From Hyposmocoma kahamanoa (lineage: Eukaryota; Arthropoda; Insecta; Lepidoptera; Cosmopterigidae), in contig NW_020653415.1 of assembly GCF_003589595.1 (NCBI RefSeq), forward strand, positions 1,140,052 through 1,204,051: a stretch of DNA of 64,000 bases, in the 5' to 3' direction. Positions 22,590-34,528 of the stretch are shown here, in pieces. Positions within the stretch are counted from its first letter, which is position 1; each line of letters opens with the position of its first letter. A program made the translations under genes and the position numbers. The notes under the pieces were generated by a model, which was given only the letters and a program-made list of their open reading frames with translations, was not told the origin of the DNA and did not search any database.

Positions 22590-23108
22590 CCAGGGAAGAA
22601 CTGCCACCTTACCTATTTCTGCCGCCAAGCAGTAATGTGAGCATTACTGCGTTCCGGTTTGAAAGGGTGCTGGTGAAATTACAGGCACATGAGTCTTGTC
22701 AACTTATCGGTGTTTTGGAAAAGCGCCATTACGAAAAATTTGTCAGAGGCCAAACATGCGCTTTAGGTTTGAATAATAATATTTACGTCCTGCTTCAAAA
22801 TTCAGTTTGGTTTTAATTAAGTTTAAGTTTTAAAATTGGATTTAAAAAAGGACGTAAATATTTGAAAATGGTCGTGACAGACTAAAAATACATGCTTCCC
22901 TGAAATAATTTTCAAAATGGCGCTTTCGCTCTTTCTACAAAACGCCGACGTTATGTCTCAGGGTGACGGGCGCAGTGGCACAGGCCCAATACAATTTTTG
23001 GATTTAAAGCTCTGAGTGGCACTGCACCACACGCCTATCCATAACGATAAGCATGTTGCTTACCATCAGGCGCACGACTTATTCGCCCCGTTTCTTGATA
23101 TCATAAAA
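22590..23108 (+). mobile_element. SINE-A copy split by a nested MITE
   Basis: The 5' part (22590-22707) stops at TTGTCAACTTAT and the element resumes at TTATGTCTCAGGG (22951). Joining them at one TTAT restores the family order. It ends CCCCGTTTCTTGATATCAT plus an A-run. Confidence 0.9.
22708..22950. mobile_element. small terminal-inverted-repeat element, 243 bp
   Basis: It is inserted in SINE-A with TTAT repeated on both sides. The left end is CGGTGTTTTGGAAAAGCGCC and the right end, on the other strand, holds CGGCGTTTTGTAGAAA and later AAGCGCCATTTT, so the ends are inverted relatives. An inner inverted pair (AATATTTACGTCCT / AGGACGTAAATATT) makes it foldback-like. It encodes no protein. Superfamily is unassigned; a four-base duplication would fit few groups. 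Confidence 0.75.
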
Positions 23109-23697
23109 AAAATCTCTCCTGTTTAAGCATAAAAGTTTTCGACTAATTTCATTCGTAGTCTTTAAGCCTTTCTGCAAAAAAGTTTTCATTTTGCAGATGT
23201 GATCTTATTACGCCAAGGTTACAATATTATTGTCCCGTTTTAAATGTTTAGAGAGATAATTATTGCTTGCTTACTACAAAATCTTGACTTGTAACAAGTT
23301 GTCACGGACAAATTATTCGCAATTTATTTTAATAAAACTCATAACATATTGTGACATATTAAAAAGAGCATAACGCGAAAATAGTCTAGAAAGATGCGAT
23401 GGGAGAGCAGAAAATTCGAGAATTTCTCAGTGAAATTGCGGTGCAGATGCAAGTAACAAATTGAGGCAACATATCAGTTTCAACTGTTATATGAAAATTG
23501 TGGAAAACGAGCGCCCCTATAACCTTTAGTTTGCCTATATACCTATTCTTCATTTTTATCAACTTTACAGAATCTAGATATAAAAGTCTCTTTACTCCCG
23601 CCACGCATCTTAAAGACACACAGTGTCCCCAACGATGTTGGTACTGTAGCTTCCTAGAACCACACGGTGTCTCTAACTAGCAGCTGTGTTTTCATCC

Positions 23698-23910
23698 ACT
23701 ATTTACATACCGGACTGCCACGCAGAGGTCCCAGGTTCGATTCCCGGGTCGGTAGAAATATTTGTATGGCCTACAATTATTTCTCGCATGACTTTGGGTG
23801 TAATTTGTGTTTGTCTATGTGTGTGTCGATGGCACCCGCGACGCAGGATTTCCCTAGTACGGGGCTATGTTGAGTATGTGCGTTATTATTATTAATAAAG
23901 ACTATTATTA
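23698..23910 (+). mobile_element. SINE-B copy, 5'-truncated
   Basis: It begins at CATACCGGACTGCCACGCAG and has the perfect B box CCCAGGTTCGATTCCCGGG. The body TTTGGGTGTAATTTGTG and tail GTGCGTTATTATTATTAATA follow. The A-box half is missing. Confidence 0.85.
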
Positions 23911-23964
23911 AAAATATATATATTTATAAGAAAAGTTACCGAAATAGTTACACTGTGTGTGTGT

Positions 23965-24213
23965 AGTAGCAGTAGAGTTCGAGAGTTCGAGTACTGACAG
24001 TTTATCTATTTCTGCCGCCTAGAATTTGAAGAGTGCTGGCGAAATTACAGCACATGGGACTTTTCAACTTACGTCTCAGGGTGACTGGCGCAATGGCGAG
24101 CCCTTTAGATCTTTGTGATTTTTCTGAGAGCGGTACTGCCACAGTTATGGACAGGCGTGTCGCTTACCACCAGGCGCACGACATAGCCGTCTCATCACAT
24201 TGCATCATAAAAA
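23965..24213 (+). mobile_element. SINE-A copy with internal loss
   Basis: The 5' end TAGCAGTAGAGTTCGAGAGT, TTATCTATTTCTGCCGCC and the hairpin half (diverged) are present. A deletion has removed the CAGTAATG hairpin region around 24025. Confidence 0.8.
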
Positions 24214-24838
24214 AAACTTTTTTTCAAAAATTAAACCAACATTTTGCCCACTGATGGGCTATAGTTTCATTAATCTTTTATTTATAATAGGTACAAACAT
24301 ATTGTTGGTATTTGACATAGTCACTAAAACACAAATAAAGTACAAATGGTACAGTACAAGCACATCTAAACGGTCTCCCAATAAAATTTAAAAATATAAC
24401 ATCAATTAAGCAAAAGTTTAGTAAAAAATGTTACTCCATATAACGTACCATCGATCTTGTATAAACAGATTTGGATCCAGGACTGAGCCCTGGGGTATAC
24501 TACTCGGAAGGCTGCAAATACTTACTGCTTTATAGGTCGTCAAAACTATACCCGTGTATTCTTGATCAATAAATATGAAGTAGGTGAAAAAGCGAGACCC
24601 GTAAAGCTAAAATGAAATATCAAAAGCAATAGACCAAAACACAACACAACTGTATCTAGATTAATCGAATATAGTTTTATAAATGGGACCATTACACTCA
24701 CAAATGGAACTGTGTAGTCGACAACATTTGGTACACTTTTTAGTGCTTCGGTCGATTTATTTAGTCTATACATAATGTTCTTCGATATTAATAAACTACC
24801 TTTGGTTGCGACGTCATTTCAAACTAATATGCCGTTAA
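24214..24838. other. unassigned AT-rich DNA
   Basis: No gene or shared repeat recognised. Confidence 0.4.
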
Positions 24839-24841
24839 ACA

Positions 24842-25258
24842 TAAGGCGGTCACCACACTTGACGGCGCGGAATCGACTTAAAGGGATCAGATTTCACCAT
24901 ACTTGTCTCATTAAATCAGTCTCGGATCAGGTGAGTATGAAAGAAAGTACCAGTAGTCCTGTCAACAGAATTGAACAACATAACTAGTGGGAATAGAGGG
25001 AAATGTGGCCTTCGCATCTTCGGAGTCGGTCGGCCGTTTATGCATTCGACGTTGCAGTCTGGGCGTCAACGTGGGCGTTCAGGCGTTCATGAACGCGATC
25101 GTAAATTGCAGGAAACAGATTCACTGCCATTACCTGTATCAAGCCGCGTCGTATGAGCCGATGAGAAACGCAAAACGTCTTTTTCGCTCTTACTACATGG
25201 ACATGAAGCTTTTTCGTGTTAATGAGATTCTGTGTCGATAAGTGTGGTGACACCTTAA
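24842..25258. mobile_element. candidate terminal-inverted-repeat element, about 415 bp
   Basis: TAAGGCGGTCACCACACTT at the left (24842) and AAGTGTGGTGACACCTTAA at the right (25240-25258) are near-perfect inverted repeats. The interior is more GC-rich than the flanks and has small frames (61-84 codons) without a recognised domain. No convincing target duplication was found. Confidence 0.55.
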
Positions 25259-26762
25259 CACAGTCACGCGGGTCTCGCGTAATTATACAAGGCTCGGTCC
25301 GTGTGAATTTTATTGTAGAAATACAATATAAGATAAAAGAGTACAGTAAGAAGGGAAAAGGTAAAGTAAAAACGTAAAGGCTGCAACAAAACAATATATA
25401 AAAATAGGTACAATGGTATAAAACACTCCCTACTTAAATTATATACAGTTTATGGTAAAAAGGAACTTACCCCAAAAGGGTCTGTAATTTCTAGAAATAC
25501 TATGTTTTATTTTATTAGCATTTTGGTTACATGATTTTCAATGGTTTACAAATAAATACTTTACAATCAGTTTAGGTTACATGATTTAACTGGTCAGAAT
25601 TTCAATTGAAGTCGAACATGTGTGCTCGCTTCGGAAATTTAGTGGACAGTGGAGATGGAAAGAAGAAAAGTGACAAAGAAGAAAAAGGAGTTTAAGAACG
25701 ATTCAAAATTTCAATGTAGGTATCCAGGAACCAGAGAAAAGGGTGGTAAAAAGGTGGGACCACAATGAAAGAGGTCGCATCGTCACAACGCGTCATGCAT
25801 ATGCAGAACACGAATTGACAATCTTGCGACTAGCCAATTGGCATTATTTCAGTGTCTCACGTATCCGGCAAAAAGCACGTGTGTCTAATTGTCTCGAATG
25901 GAACAAAAACAAACTAGATGGAAGAATCAACTCGATTGACATCTCGCGCGAAACAGTCTATTCGCCTTAGTTTCGAACAATCGTTTACAGAGAGTTTACG
26001 TACTAGGGTTGTTAATCCAATAGTCCTTAACCGCTGATGGAAGAAGATGGATGGTAAGTGCTGGAAAGAGCCCTAAATAAACAATGTACCAAGATTCTAC
26101 CCGCACAATCAAAATGATTGACAAAGCCGTGGGAAAGTGGACGGTTTATTGTCAGTCTTTCAAACTCTCCTTGATTTGCATTCTGTAATGTTGAGTAGAT
26201 AGTTGAAAACGCCCTCTTACATCTACGACGTCCCATTCTCAGTTCCCCAAATTGCTTTCTACAAATCTAGACTAGGGTCCACCAGACTCGTGTCGGTTAA
26301 ATTAGCCATTTTGGTTAATTAACTTCGCATGTAATTACGTTGCAGCTCATGCATTAGTTATTTTGTTGGTTTGCTTTGAAATTCTTATGAATACTCACCA
26401 CGTATAAAATTTGTGGGACTATTCCTTGATTTTGAATCCTACGGTCTTCCTTTTAGTCCTATTCTTCATTGCTGAAGGTCATGTTCCCGAAAGTGTTCAA
26501 AACTTTATGGATGATTTCCTTCCATCTGGTTCTGTTTTACGGCTTCTCTCAATACAGTTATAGGGCGGTCACTTGGTCACTCCACCGACAAGGTGCTGTC
26601 TTTTTTCATCTTACCCACCTCAACCAGTTTCTGAAGGTTGTCTGATTGTCTTTGATAGTATAAGTAATTGTGCTCATTTTTTTCCTCACTCCCTTTCTAT
26701 ATTTTTCCTTACAGCTCGCTTATGTTATCCACTTCACTAATTATAAACAAAATAGATCTAGG
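25259..26762. other. unassigned DNA
   Basis: No gene, LINE or SINE recognised. Frames up to 75 codons lack domains. Confidence 0.4.
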
Positions 26763-27536
26763 GTCAGGTGGGGTAAGAGGAACACCGGGGGAAGAAGGAT
26801 TTGAAGTCTTAACTTAATCTAAGGAGTTTAGCATTAAAATCCAAAAGGCGGAAAAAACAAATTTGGCAGTTATGAAATCTTGAGAACACAGTGTACACAT
26901 TAACTTTATCAGAAATACGATGGCTATTCCTCTTACCCCATCATCTGGGAGATGAGAAACGTTAACACAATTTGCACGTTTTCGGCAAATACATCATAAG
27001 CATTGCATTTAGTGTAATAATTGTTGAAACCTGTAAAGCTTAATAAACAAAGGCTGATGTAGTGTACATCAAAATTCTTATAATACTTTATTTTAGTCTT
27101 TATCTTGATCAACAAAAATTTAATTACAATTATAGGCGACATCTCTACCTAGGGCCAGAGTAGTAAAGTCACCTAACTGGGTAGAGAAATACTTTCATAG
27201 AATTCTCGCAGAATTAAAAACAAAGATCCGATAACAAGCACATAGAAAAATTCATGAGGTCCGCTGGTTCGTTCCGTGGCTTAGTTGGCATAGCGTCTGG
27301 TGCAGTTTGCTAAGAGACGTCGCCGTGTCGGTTCGGATCCGAAGGAATTTTTTAAGTGTTCGACCTTTGTATTAATAATTATAACAAAGTAATGGAGTAA
27401 TTTCACCAAAAATAATTGAATATCATGGTGGTGAACATCCTGACATTCAATAAAAACTTGAGGCTTTATCTGTTTTTCTTTTAGAGCTCAAAATATTTGA
27501 CTGAAAGTAAAGTATGTTCCTCTTACCCCACCTGAC
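26763..27536. mobile_element. element with perfect 22-bp terminal inverted repeats
   Basis: 26763-26784 and 27515-27536 are exact reverse complements with core CAGGTGGGGTAAGAGGAACA. A third, inverted copy of GGGGTAAGAGGAA lies at about 26927-26940. The structure may therefore be a short element at 26763-26945 plus a further end. A SINE-C copy sits inside. No coding sequence or clear target duplication. Confidence 0.6.
27235..27455 (+). mobile_element. SINE-C copy
   Basis: Leader AAGCACATAGAAAAATTCAT and A box CCGTGGCTTAGTTGGCATAG. The B-box region is slightly damaged (GTCGGTTCGGATCCG). Then GAAGGAATTTTTTAAGTG, TTGTATTAATAATTATAAC, GGAGTAATTTCACC and AATAATTGAATATCAT. The tRNA head would give pol III transcription. 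Confidence 0.8.
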
Positions 27537-27844
27537 TATAATTAAATCCAATGCAAAATTTGTTTCGACTAATAAATCTCTCGAAAACTGTACTAAAATG
27601 TAAATGCGGGTTTTTTACGTATTAAGGTAGGTAAGATGGTCGTCTTTATGTGCGGAAGGATTTAGTTTGGTCGTATAGGTTAGTAAGGACTTTGCTAACG
27701 TGAATTCAAATAGGGTTCTTAAATCGAACCTTTTAGTACGAATGGACGTTTCTTAAAATTTAATCGAATAAAAGTTGTTTATATACTTTCATTTTTCTCG
27801 ATTTTGATTCAGAATCTCGTGTTATATATTGTGATGTGTTATTT

Positions 27845-28205
27845 TCATCGATAGGTTTCCCCCAAAGATCTCGCAACATTCACCAGGTTATCGGTCCACC
27901 TTGTGAGTCTGCCCACGCTGCGTCTACAGGTACGCGGTCGCCAGTCAAAGACTCTTTGGTCCTACCAGCTATCTGTTCTGCGAGTGCCCGCCAACAGCCA
28001 CTTAAGTTTTGCACTTCTTATGAGGATATCCTCACTTCTGTTTCGATCTCGCAATGAAACAGGCCTTTCCATTACACTTTGAATAATATTGAGACTTCTT
28101 ATGAGGCCTATGGACCTTTATAAGAATTCTCAGTATAGTGAGCGACCACGTTCTAGTGCCGTAATTCATCACTGGCAAAACACACTGATCAAAGACGCCT
28201 TGAAG
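27845..28205 (-). pseudogene. RTE-type LINE, ORF2 C-terminal pseudogene
   Basis: On the minus strand 28205-28130 reads VFDQCVLPVMNYGTRTWSLT, the conserved block after the reverse-transcriptase catalytic core of RTE-like elements. Further on (28010-27860, other frames), RTDSWWDQRVFDWRP and VGR..TRWTDNLVNVARSLG fit the C-terminal zone. Frameshifts separate these blocks. The catalytic and endonuclease parts are absent. Confidence 0.75.
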
Positions 28206-28481
28206 CACTGGGGTATTATGGACTAGGAGACATGACGTTGCATCCCGAACACTGCCCCACGGAGTCGGAGTTGTGATATATAATGATTCATTTTTGTGAA
28301 AATCGTAAGTTATATCCCCTAGTGTTGTTACGGACAGTATTCGACCAAGGCTGTTAAAAAAAAGGTGCAACATACGGCAAGAGCTCAGTTTCCTGGAGTT
28401 GTTTGGGAGTTGTAATTCCTTCACACATAACAGGCGAAAGGGAGTCGAGTGACGAGAATCAGCCCACCCAATTAACATCAA

Positions 28482-31425
28482 ATCTACTGTGTTTACATTT
28501 TCATATAACTTTCAGACTAAAAACCCTTTCAAACTCGCTCCGTTGAATAGCGTTGCAATAAACCGATTGTATTCCCGTATAAAAGCTGAAATATGTGAAC
28601 ATAAATCTGTTCGATAAACGCCCAACGGCAATATTTTATTGAAAAAAATATTAAAGTTGACATTTTAGAACGTAGCTTGGTGCGATTTCTATACGGTTTT
28701 TGATTGCATCGTCAACTATACACAAGGTTCTATACGAACACGCATCTTCGCTTGGCCACTTTACCTTGCTGAGTAAATAATAAACCTCTACAATTATTAA
28801 AATTGTCAACTTAATCGTGTGCAGTAAAATACTCTGTTTAGCAAAAAGTTGTTGAGTTTTATATATAAATGTCAATAAAAAAAAAAGCAAACACAACCCT
28901 TCTCTCTAAGATATTTCTTCGTGTTTATTATTTTTTATCAAAAATTAAAGAGACAAAGCTATGAATCAACATTGATAATTTATCGATATAAATATCACAT
29001 AATTATCATAACATCTTGATAACTTCGATACCTGGTAAAAACAAATAAATAGAGCATGTAATAGTGATGTTCCCAATTTGTTTATAAGCTTAAATGTTGG
29101 AGCCATAGCATTTAAAAGAAGAATAAGAACGAGAAGTTTAAATGTTTCATTATTTAATTTATAGAAAATATACTATTATTTTTTAAAGTAGCTATTAGTT
29201 TCTTGTCTTCAAATAAAAATCGGATTTTTATCCGATCATAGTCGCTTTTGTCTTTCTAAAGTACCCATAAAAACAAATGTATTTGTAAACCGCAAATGGA
29301 AACCGAATAATATTAGACGATCTGCATTATGTATTCGCTGGAGCAACTAAGCTGCTATCCGTAGAAACCATAACGTTTATACTATAAACTTCTTACAGCC
29401 AACCGCAAAGCCGAACGTAGCTCTAGTTCCATTTGATAAACGGTAATCCGGTTACCCCTCGCGTAATAATTTGAAATTGTGACAATGGGCAATTCGCTGC
29501 ACTGAACTTAGATGAATTGCTATGGAACTCTAACCCCTTTGATACATTACTAAGTATTTATTGCTCTACTGAACCTTGGCCTTTTAACAAGATTTGATAT
29601 TATCACCATTGTGGGCAGGTTTATAACGATGCTATCTAAAGATATTAACACCTTTGACCTCACTAGCTTGCTTTGAAATGGGAAATTGTCTATTGAAAAT
29701 TGCTTGGTCTCCTAGTCCATATCCTCATTCACTTTTAGAGTGACAACGTTATAAATTCAGAAGATAGCAGGCGGCATCTTCCTCTACGGATGAGATTGCT
29801 ACTGGACTGTATTCCGAAGATCCTTCAGCAATCTGAGACTTATTACGGCAAATCCTGCCTTTTGGAGGCCTATGGAGCTTACGACCACGAGCAATACGTA
29901 TAATTTCCTTACTGATAGCACGTTACAAAATCTGTTGTGGGAAATTCATACGGTTTAAAGTACATCACTTTTAACAACGTTCTCTGAGCCCAAAGTTCCA
30001 AAAAATTAGTCTTTGAAATACCGCCCCTTTACCGGAATACAGTACACAAAATCAGATGGCACAAGTGTCATGTATGTTTTATTTAATAGTTCCTTTGTTG
30101 CTACATGTCGTAGTGTTTAAAAAAATCCAAATTAGCTTTCTACCTCTACTAGAAATCAAGTGTAAGTGTGACCATGATAGGTTCTGGTCGACACTAACAC
30201 CAAGTTACAACCACGCTTGGCTGTAACTTAAAAACAACTTCGTATCTCGTTCGAAGTTAAGACAATACCTAAATCCAGTGAAATTTGTGTTTAAAGTTAT
30301 CCGGTTGCAAGTTGGGCCGGCAAATGAACACTATTCATTTAGTTGTGGTGCAATGGAATTAGTTCTACTTCTGAATGTTATTGGGAGCCTGGAAGCCGTC
30401 TACATATACATATATTATGTTACAAAGTTCAGAGATTAAACTCGTTGAAATGGGCTTAAGGTTGATCAGGAAATAAACTGTCAACTTTAACTGATGTTAA
30501 TAATGTGTTGTTTCAGCGATCACCAGGTGGCTACTTTATGCAGCAGGAAAAAGTGGCTCTTCAGTACATATTAGAAATAATTTAAGGTTCAAAGAACGAT
30601 CAGATTTTGAGAGCCTATTTGTTCAGCAGCATAGAAAGATAATTTGCATAGAGGTTTAAGGACTACTCATACACATGAGAGAGTGTTCGTGAGAGAATGA
30701 AATCATACAAAATATACTTTTAAATATGAATATATTTTTTGAGGCCTTGACTGAGCACGGCCCGTCCACGTCCCGGGCATCGCCCTGATGTGTGTCGATA
30801 GTCTTTTATTATATAAAGCGTGTACGAAGGTTGAGGCTAAATAAATAACAAGTATATATAAATTGCTACTGGAGACTTCTATAGCTAGGAGAATTAAGCA
30901 ATAATAGTTTTAATACTTTAATGTCTCAGTAGACGGTCAAAATCATGTCGAGATTTATACTTAATATTTAAATTAAACTCTAAACGGCTTACGATAAGAA
31001 CGACTTGAGTTCCAAAATGTCAACGATGTGGTCATGATTGTAACGAGGACGGGTAGTGGTGTAAACAAATAAATTTTGACACCTTGTGTCATTACGATAA
31101 AGTGTAAAATACGGTTGTATAATTTGCATTACAGTCGGGCTAGATAAATGGTTAATTTAGTGGATAGTATTTTCTAAAAACATACGAAACGAAAATTTGT
31201 TTTTGCATTATTACGTAATTTAGTTACGCTAATTAAATAATAGTCTGTTACTGGAATCTATTTTATTTCTAAATATCTTAAAAATTGTTCTTTTTTTACA
31301 TTGAACTAATACCCATACGAACATTGCTATAGAATAGTGTCAGAATATTTTCTGAATTACATAAATATTGTAGATATTACAGAAATACTTTCCCGCATAG
31401 GCCCAAAAAATAGACTAAGAAAAAC
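28482..31425. other. longest stretch with no recognised feature
   Basis: Nearly 3 kb of AT-rich DNA without a repeat shared elsewhere in the window and without an open frame above about 80 codons. Being the least repeat-littered part, it is where a conserved regulatory element or intron would be easiest to detect. Confidence 0.4.
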
Positions 31426-31444
31426 TCAGAACTGGCAGCATTTT

Positions 31445-31690
31445 AAACGGTACTTGATTTCTTTGGTCACATAGACAGGAAAGGAGGGCCTCGAACAACT
31501 AATGGTCACCGGACCAATCGACGATAGACGTCCGAAGGGTCGCTGTCCCACATGACGGTCCAACCAAGTTTGTGCGGCTCTCGGTATGCTCGCCACATTC
31601 ATGATGCGCCCCACAATGCCAAAGACCGCTACAAATGAAACAACGTTGTCATGCGGAGATTGTTTCCGTGGGGGAGTCACGACCCTCTGT
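31445..31690 (+). pseudogene. RTE-type LINE, C-terminal pseudogene
   Basis: Plus-strand frames give YFFGHIDRKG-like, then LEQLMVTGPIDDRRPKGRCP, then T*RSNQVCAALGM. After a frameshift comes HIHDAPHNAKDRYK*NNVVM. This is the familiar GHI-RPKGR-PTRW-HNAKDR end of lepidopteran RTE-like ORF2, with two in-frame stops and at least two shifts. A reverse frame of 169 codons (31426-31935) across the region is spurious. Confidence 0.75.
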
Positions 31691-31727
31691 AATGAGGTAT
31701 ACGACGCTAGAAGGACGAATTTTCTTA

Positions 31728-31995
31728 TGATAAGTCGTGCGCCTGGTGATAAGCGATACGCCTGTTCATAACAGTTGCAGTGCCAATCAGTGCTTGAAAT
31801 CACAAAGATCTGAGGGGCACTGCCAATGCGCCCGTCACCCTGAGACGTAAGTTGACAAGTCCCATGTGCTTTTTTCACCAGCACACTTACCCTTAAAAAC
31901 CAAAACGCAGTAATGCTCACATGACTGTTTGGCAACAGAAATGGCAGTGCTTCCCTGGACGACCTCTTTCACAAGGAGCTCTACTGCTGCTAAAA
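31728..31995 (-). mobile_element. SINE-A copy, near full length
   Basis: The plus strand shows AAGTCGTGCGCCTGGTGATA at the left and ACAAGGAGCTCTACTGCTGC at the right, both family ends in reverse. It directly follows the LINE fragment. Confidence 0.85.
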
Positions 31996-32764
31996 TATAT
32001 AAGAATATGGCTTTAAGGTAATTATAACTTAGGCATTTTGCAATGCAAGTAATTGTAGTAGTAACAGATACATTCTGGGCTAGAATGTTTCATCGTCAGA
32101 TACGTCGTTACTTACCAAAAATCCTGAATTTAACAAAAACGCCGCACCCATCTGCCATAGGTTAAGGTTGCCGCTGAAGTGGGTCATGACGACATGACAT
32201 CTGTAGATGCGAATGAGGATGCGTAATTATTTATCGTTAAAATCTGCAGATATGAATGCAAATGTGTGAAAAAAAATATGGATCGAGTTTAGTGTCACGT
32301 CATGGTCTTTAATTTAATAAAGCTGATGTGACTGGATTTTAAGGCCCATAGAAAACTTAGTTCACAACTATTACAATCCCTTACACTTTTGTCGCATCTA
32401 CAAACTGCAGCAGCACCGCCTGTTTTACGAACCCGTGTGTTTTCATTCTCAAGGGGTAAATTTACGTTTTCGAGTGTGTCAGACTGTTGGTTACACAGTT
32501 TATAACTGAAATAAATGTCATCTCTTGGCGACTGTCCTGCTTAATGACTCGAAGGAAATTTGCAAAAATTATACCTCCAGACACGGTTGTGGAGAATTTT
32601 ATGACGTGTCTCTTTGTTCGTGCTTGTATCTGTGTAAATGTATTTGTAGTACAGATGTTTATAATTACAGAAAGTGTCTCTAAATAGATGTAAAGTTTAT
32701 CTGAAGAACTGCTGATGGCTAATGGAGCAGACTTGTTCTGGAGTGTCAACGTAAACTCAACGCC

Positions 32765-32880
32765 CTGCGGCAAGATGGATGGACGACCTGAGCAAGATGG
32801 CTGGCAGGGGCGTGTACTGGGGGAGGCTTATATTCAGCAGTGTCTATGTATAAGCTGGTATGTTGATAAGTAAAGTCGTG
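32765..32880 (+). mobile_element. RTE-type LINE, 3' end
   Basis: Frames read MDDLSKMAGRG and GEAYIQQC, the last coding block of RTE-like ORF2, followed by untranslated sequence. Only about 100 bp remain. Confidence 0.65.
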
Positions 32881-32898
32881 TCTACATCATTTCTTTTT

Positions 32899-33085
32899 TA
32901 ACCGACTTCGAAAAAAAGGAATAGGTTATTTACCTCAGTAGTGGTCCCATTGTTTGAAGAAAATATTCCACCTCTAAAGGTCGTAAATTAGGTTTATTGG
33001 ATTTCACACAGTTTCCGTTTACAGATTTCAATAAAAAATGGCAAATAGATATAATTCCACAAACGTTTGACGTCGGTTTTGTTTT
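32899..33085 (+). repeat. AACCGACTTC insect repeat, internally deleted
   Basis: It starts TTAACCGACTTCGAAAAAAA, has GTGGTCCCATTGTTTGAAG and CCACCTCTAAAGG. It ends with CAATAAAAAATGGCAAATAG and CGTCGGTTTTG, parallel to the copy at 48.0 kb. Confidence 0.75.
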
Positions 33086-33089
33086 AAAC

Positions 33090-33905
33090 TTATACTACTT
33101 CCATTAAGTTTCAAAGTTATAATGGCTTGAAAAATTAAGCAAATTATTTCAAGACATTTAAATACTGTCCATATACTATGAAACAAAATGAAATGTGTGA
33201 TATAAAATCTACCAATAATAAACGACTGCAAGTTATGGAAACCATTTCTTCAGAGTGTTACATTAAAAATCTATTATTGTCTTATAATATTTCATTTGTG
33301 CCATAACTAAGAGATCAATGTTACATCATTATTAGGTTTTACTATTATAAATTTACATTATAGGTGACATTCATTGTAAAAGTGAATTAACTATCTTGTT
33401 GTAGTTAAATTTTGTAATTTATTCACATTGACCTACCAATAGGACAATGCTTATTCACTTTTATAATTAATAATTACCAGATTTAGTTCAATGAATAAAC
33501 AAGAAATGCCATCTTTGGTGTTTAAGTGCAATATGATTAAATGTGATAGATACTATTAAGCAAAAAATGTATTTAAAAAATATGGAGTTACACCACTTTT
33601 ACAGTGAACGACACATATGTAAAACCAAAAGTCATATCTGGAAATACAAACTACAATATTATAAATGCGTAACTCTATCTGTTATGTTTTGATGCTTAAC
33701 CAATTTTGATAAATTTTTGTATAGAGATAGATGGGACCTAGGCTTTTTTTATCACAAAAATAAATCTTCAAAGGGGTGAAATAGGGGATAAAAGTTTGTA
33801 CGGAGAACCAATAAAATTATGAAGTGGTATAGTTATAGTAAGCAACTCGAATAGATTGTTCTACGTAGATGAAGTAAGCATCAGCTAGTCTATTATGTTA
33901 TTTCA
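33090..33905. other. unassigned AT-rich DNA
   Basis: No gene or shared repeat recognised. Confidence 0.4.
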
Positions 33906-34035
33906 GTGACAAACTACTAAATACTTACTTATCAGGCTCGTGGCGGCCTAGGATAACCTCTCAAATGTCACTACCATGTGCTAAAGTTTTATTGGACCCT
34001 TCTGTAACATCTTGTGTAACATGACTATTGTAACT
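33906..34035 (+). repeat. dispersed repeat H, copy 1
   Basis: ACAAACTACTAAATACTTA, GATAACCTCTCAAATGTCAC and TGTGCTAAAGTTTTATT match 37355-37485 in the same orientation. It ends where a SINE-A begins. Confidence 0.75.
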
Positions 34036-34039
34036 TAGT

Positions 34040-34297
34040 AGTAAAGCACTTTGTGAAAGAGTTCCTCCGGGAAGTACTGCCACATTACCTATTTCTGCCG
34101 CCAAGCAAGGGTAGGATGGCTGGTGAAATTACAAGCACATGGGACTTGTCAACTTATGTCTCAGGGTGACGGGTGTAGTGGTAGTGCCCTTTATATCTTT
34201 GCGTTTTAGTGATCTGAGTGGCACGGCAACCGTTGTGGACAGGCGTGTCGCTTACCACCAGGCCAACGACTTATTCGTCCTGTCACTTGGTATATAT
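34040..34297 (+). mobile_element. SINE-A copy
   Basis: It runs from GTAGTAAAGCACTTTGTGAA to TCGTCCTGTCACTTGGTATA. The CAGTAATG hairpin region is deleted near 34105; the central hairpin is diverged. Confidence 0.85.
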
Positions 34298-34374
34298 GGT
34301 CTTAGAGGTCAATGTTAGATTACCATTATATTTTGCTATTATTATTACATGTAACTTATATTTATATTATGTAC

Positions 34375-34528
34375 GGTTAACAAGCTTGACTGCCACGCAG
34401 AGGTCCCAGGTTCGATTCCTGGGCCGGGAGAATTTGGCCTACATATATTTCTCTCGTGAGTTTGGATGTAATTTTGTAGTTGTCTATGTGTGAGTCCATG
34501 GCACCCGCGACGCAAGGTTTCCCTACAC
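34375..34528 (+). mobile_element. SINE-B copy, 5'-truncated
   Basis: CTTGACTGCCACGCAGAGGT, the B box CAGGTTCGATTCCTGGG, TTTGGATGTAATTTTGTAG and CATGGCACCCGCGACGCAAG are present. The 3' tail is lost after TTTCCCTA. Confidence 0.85.

Noticed and set aside
31426..31935. 169-codon reverse frame
   Set aside because: It is the antisense of a decayed LINE joined to a SINE-A copy; the real homology is on the plus strand.
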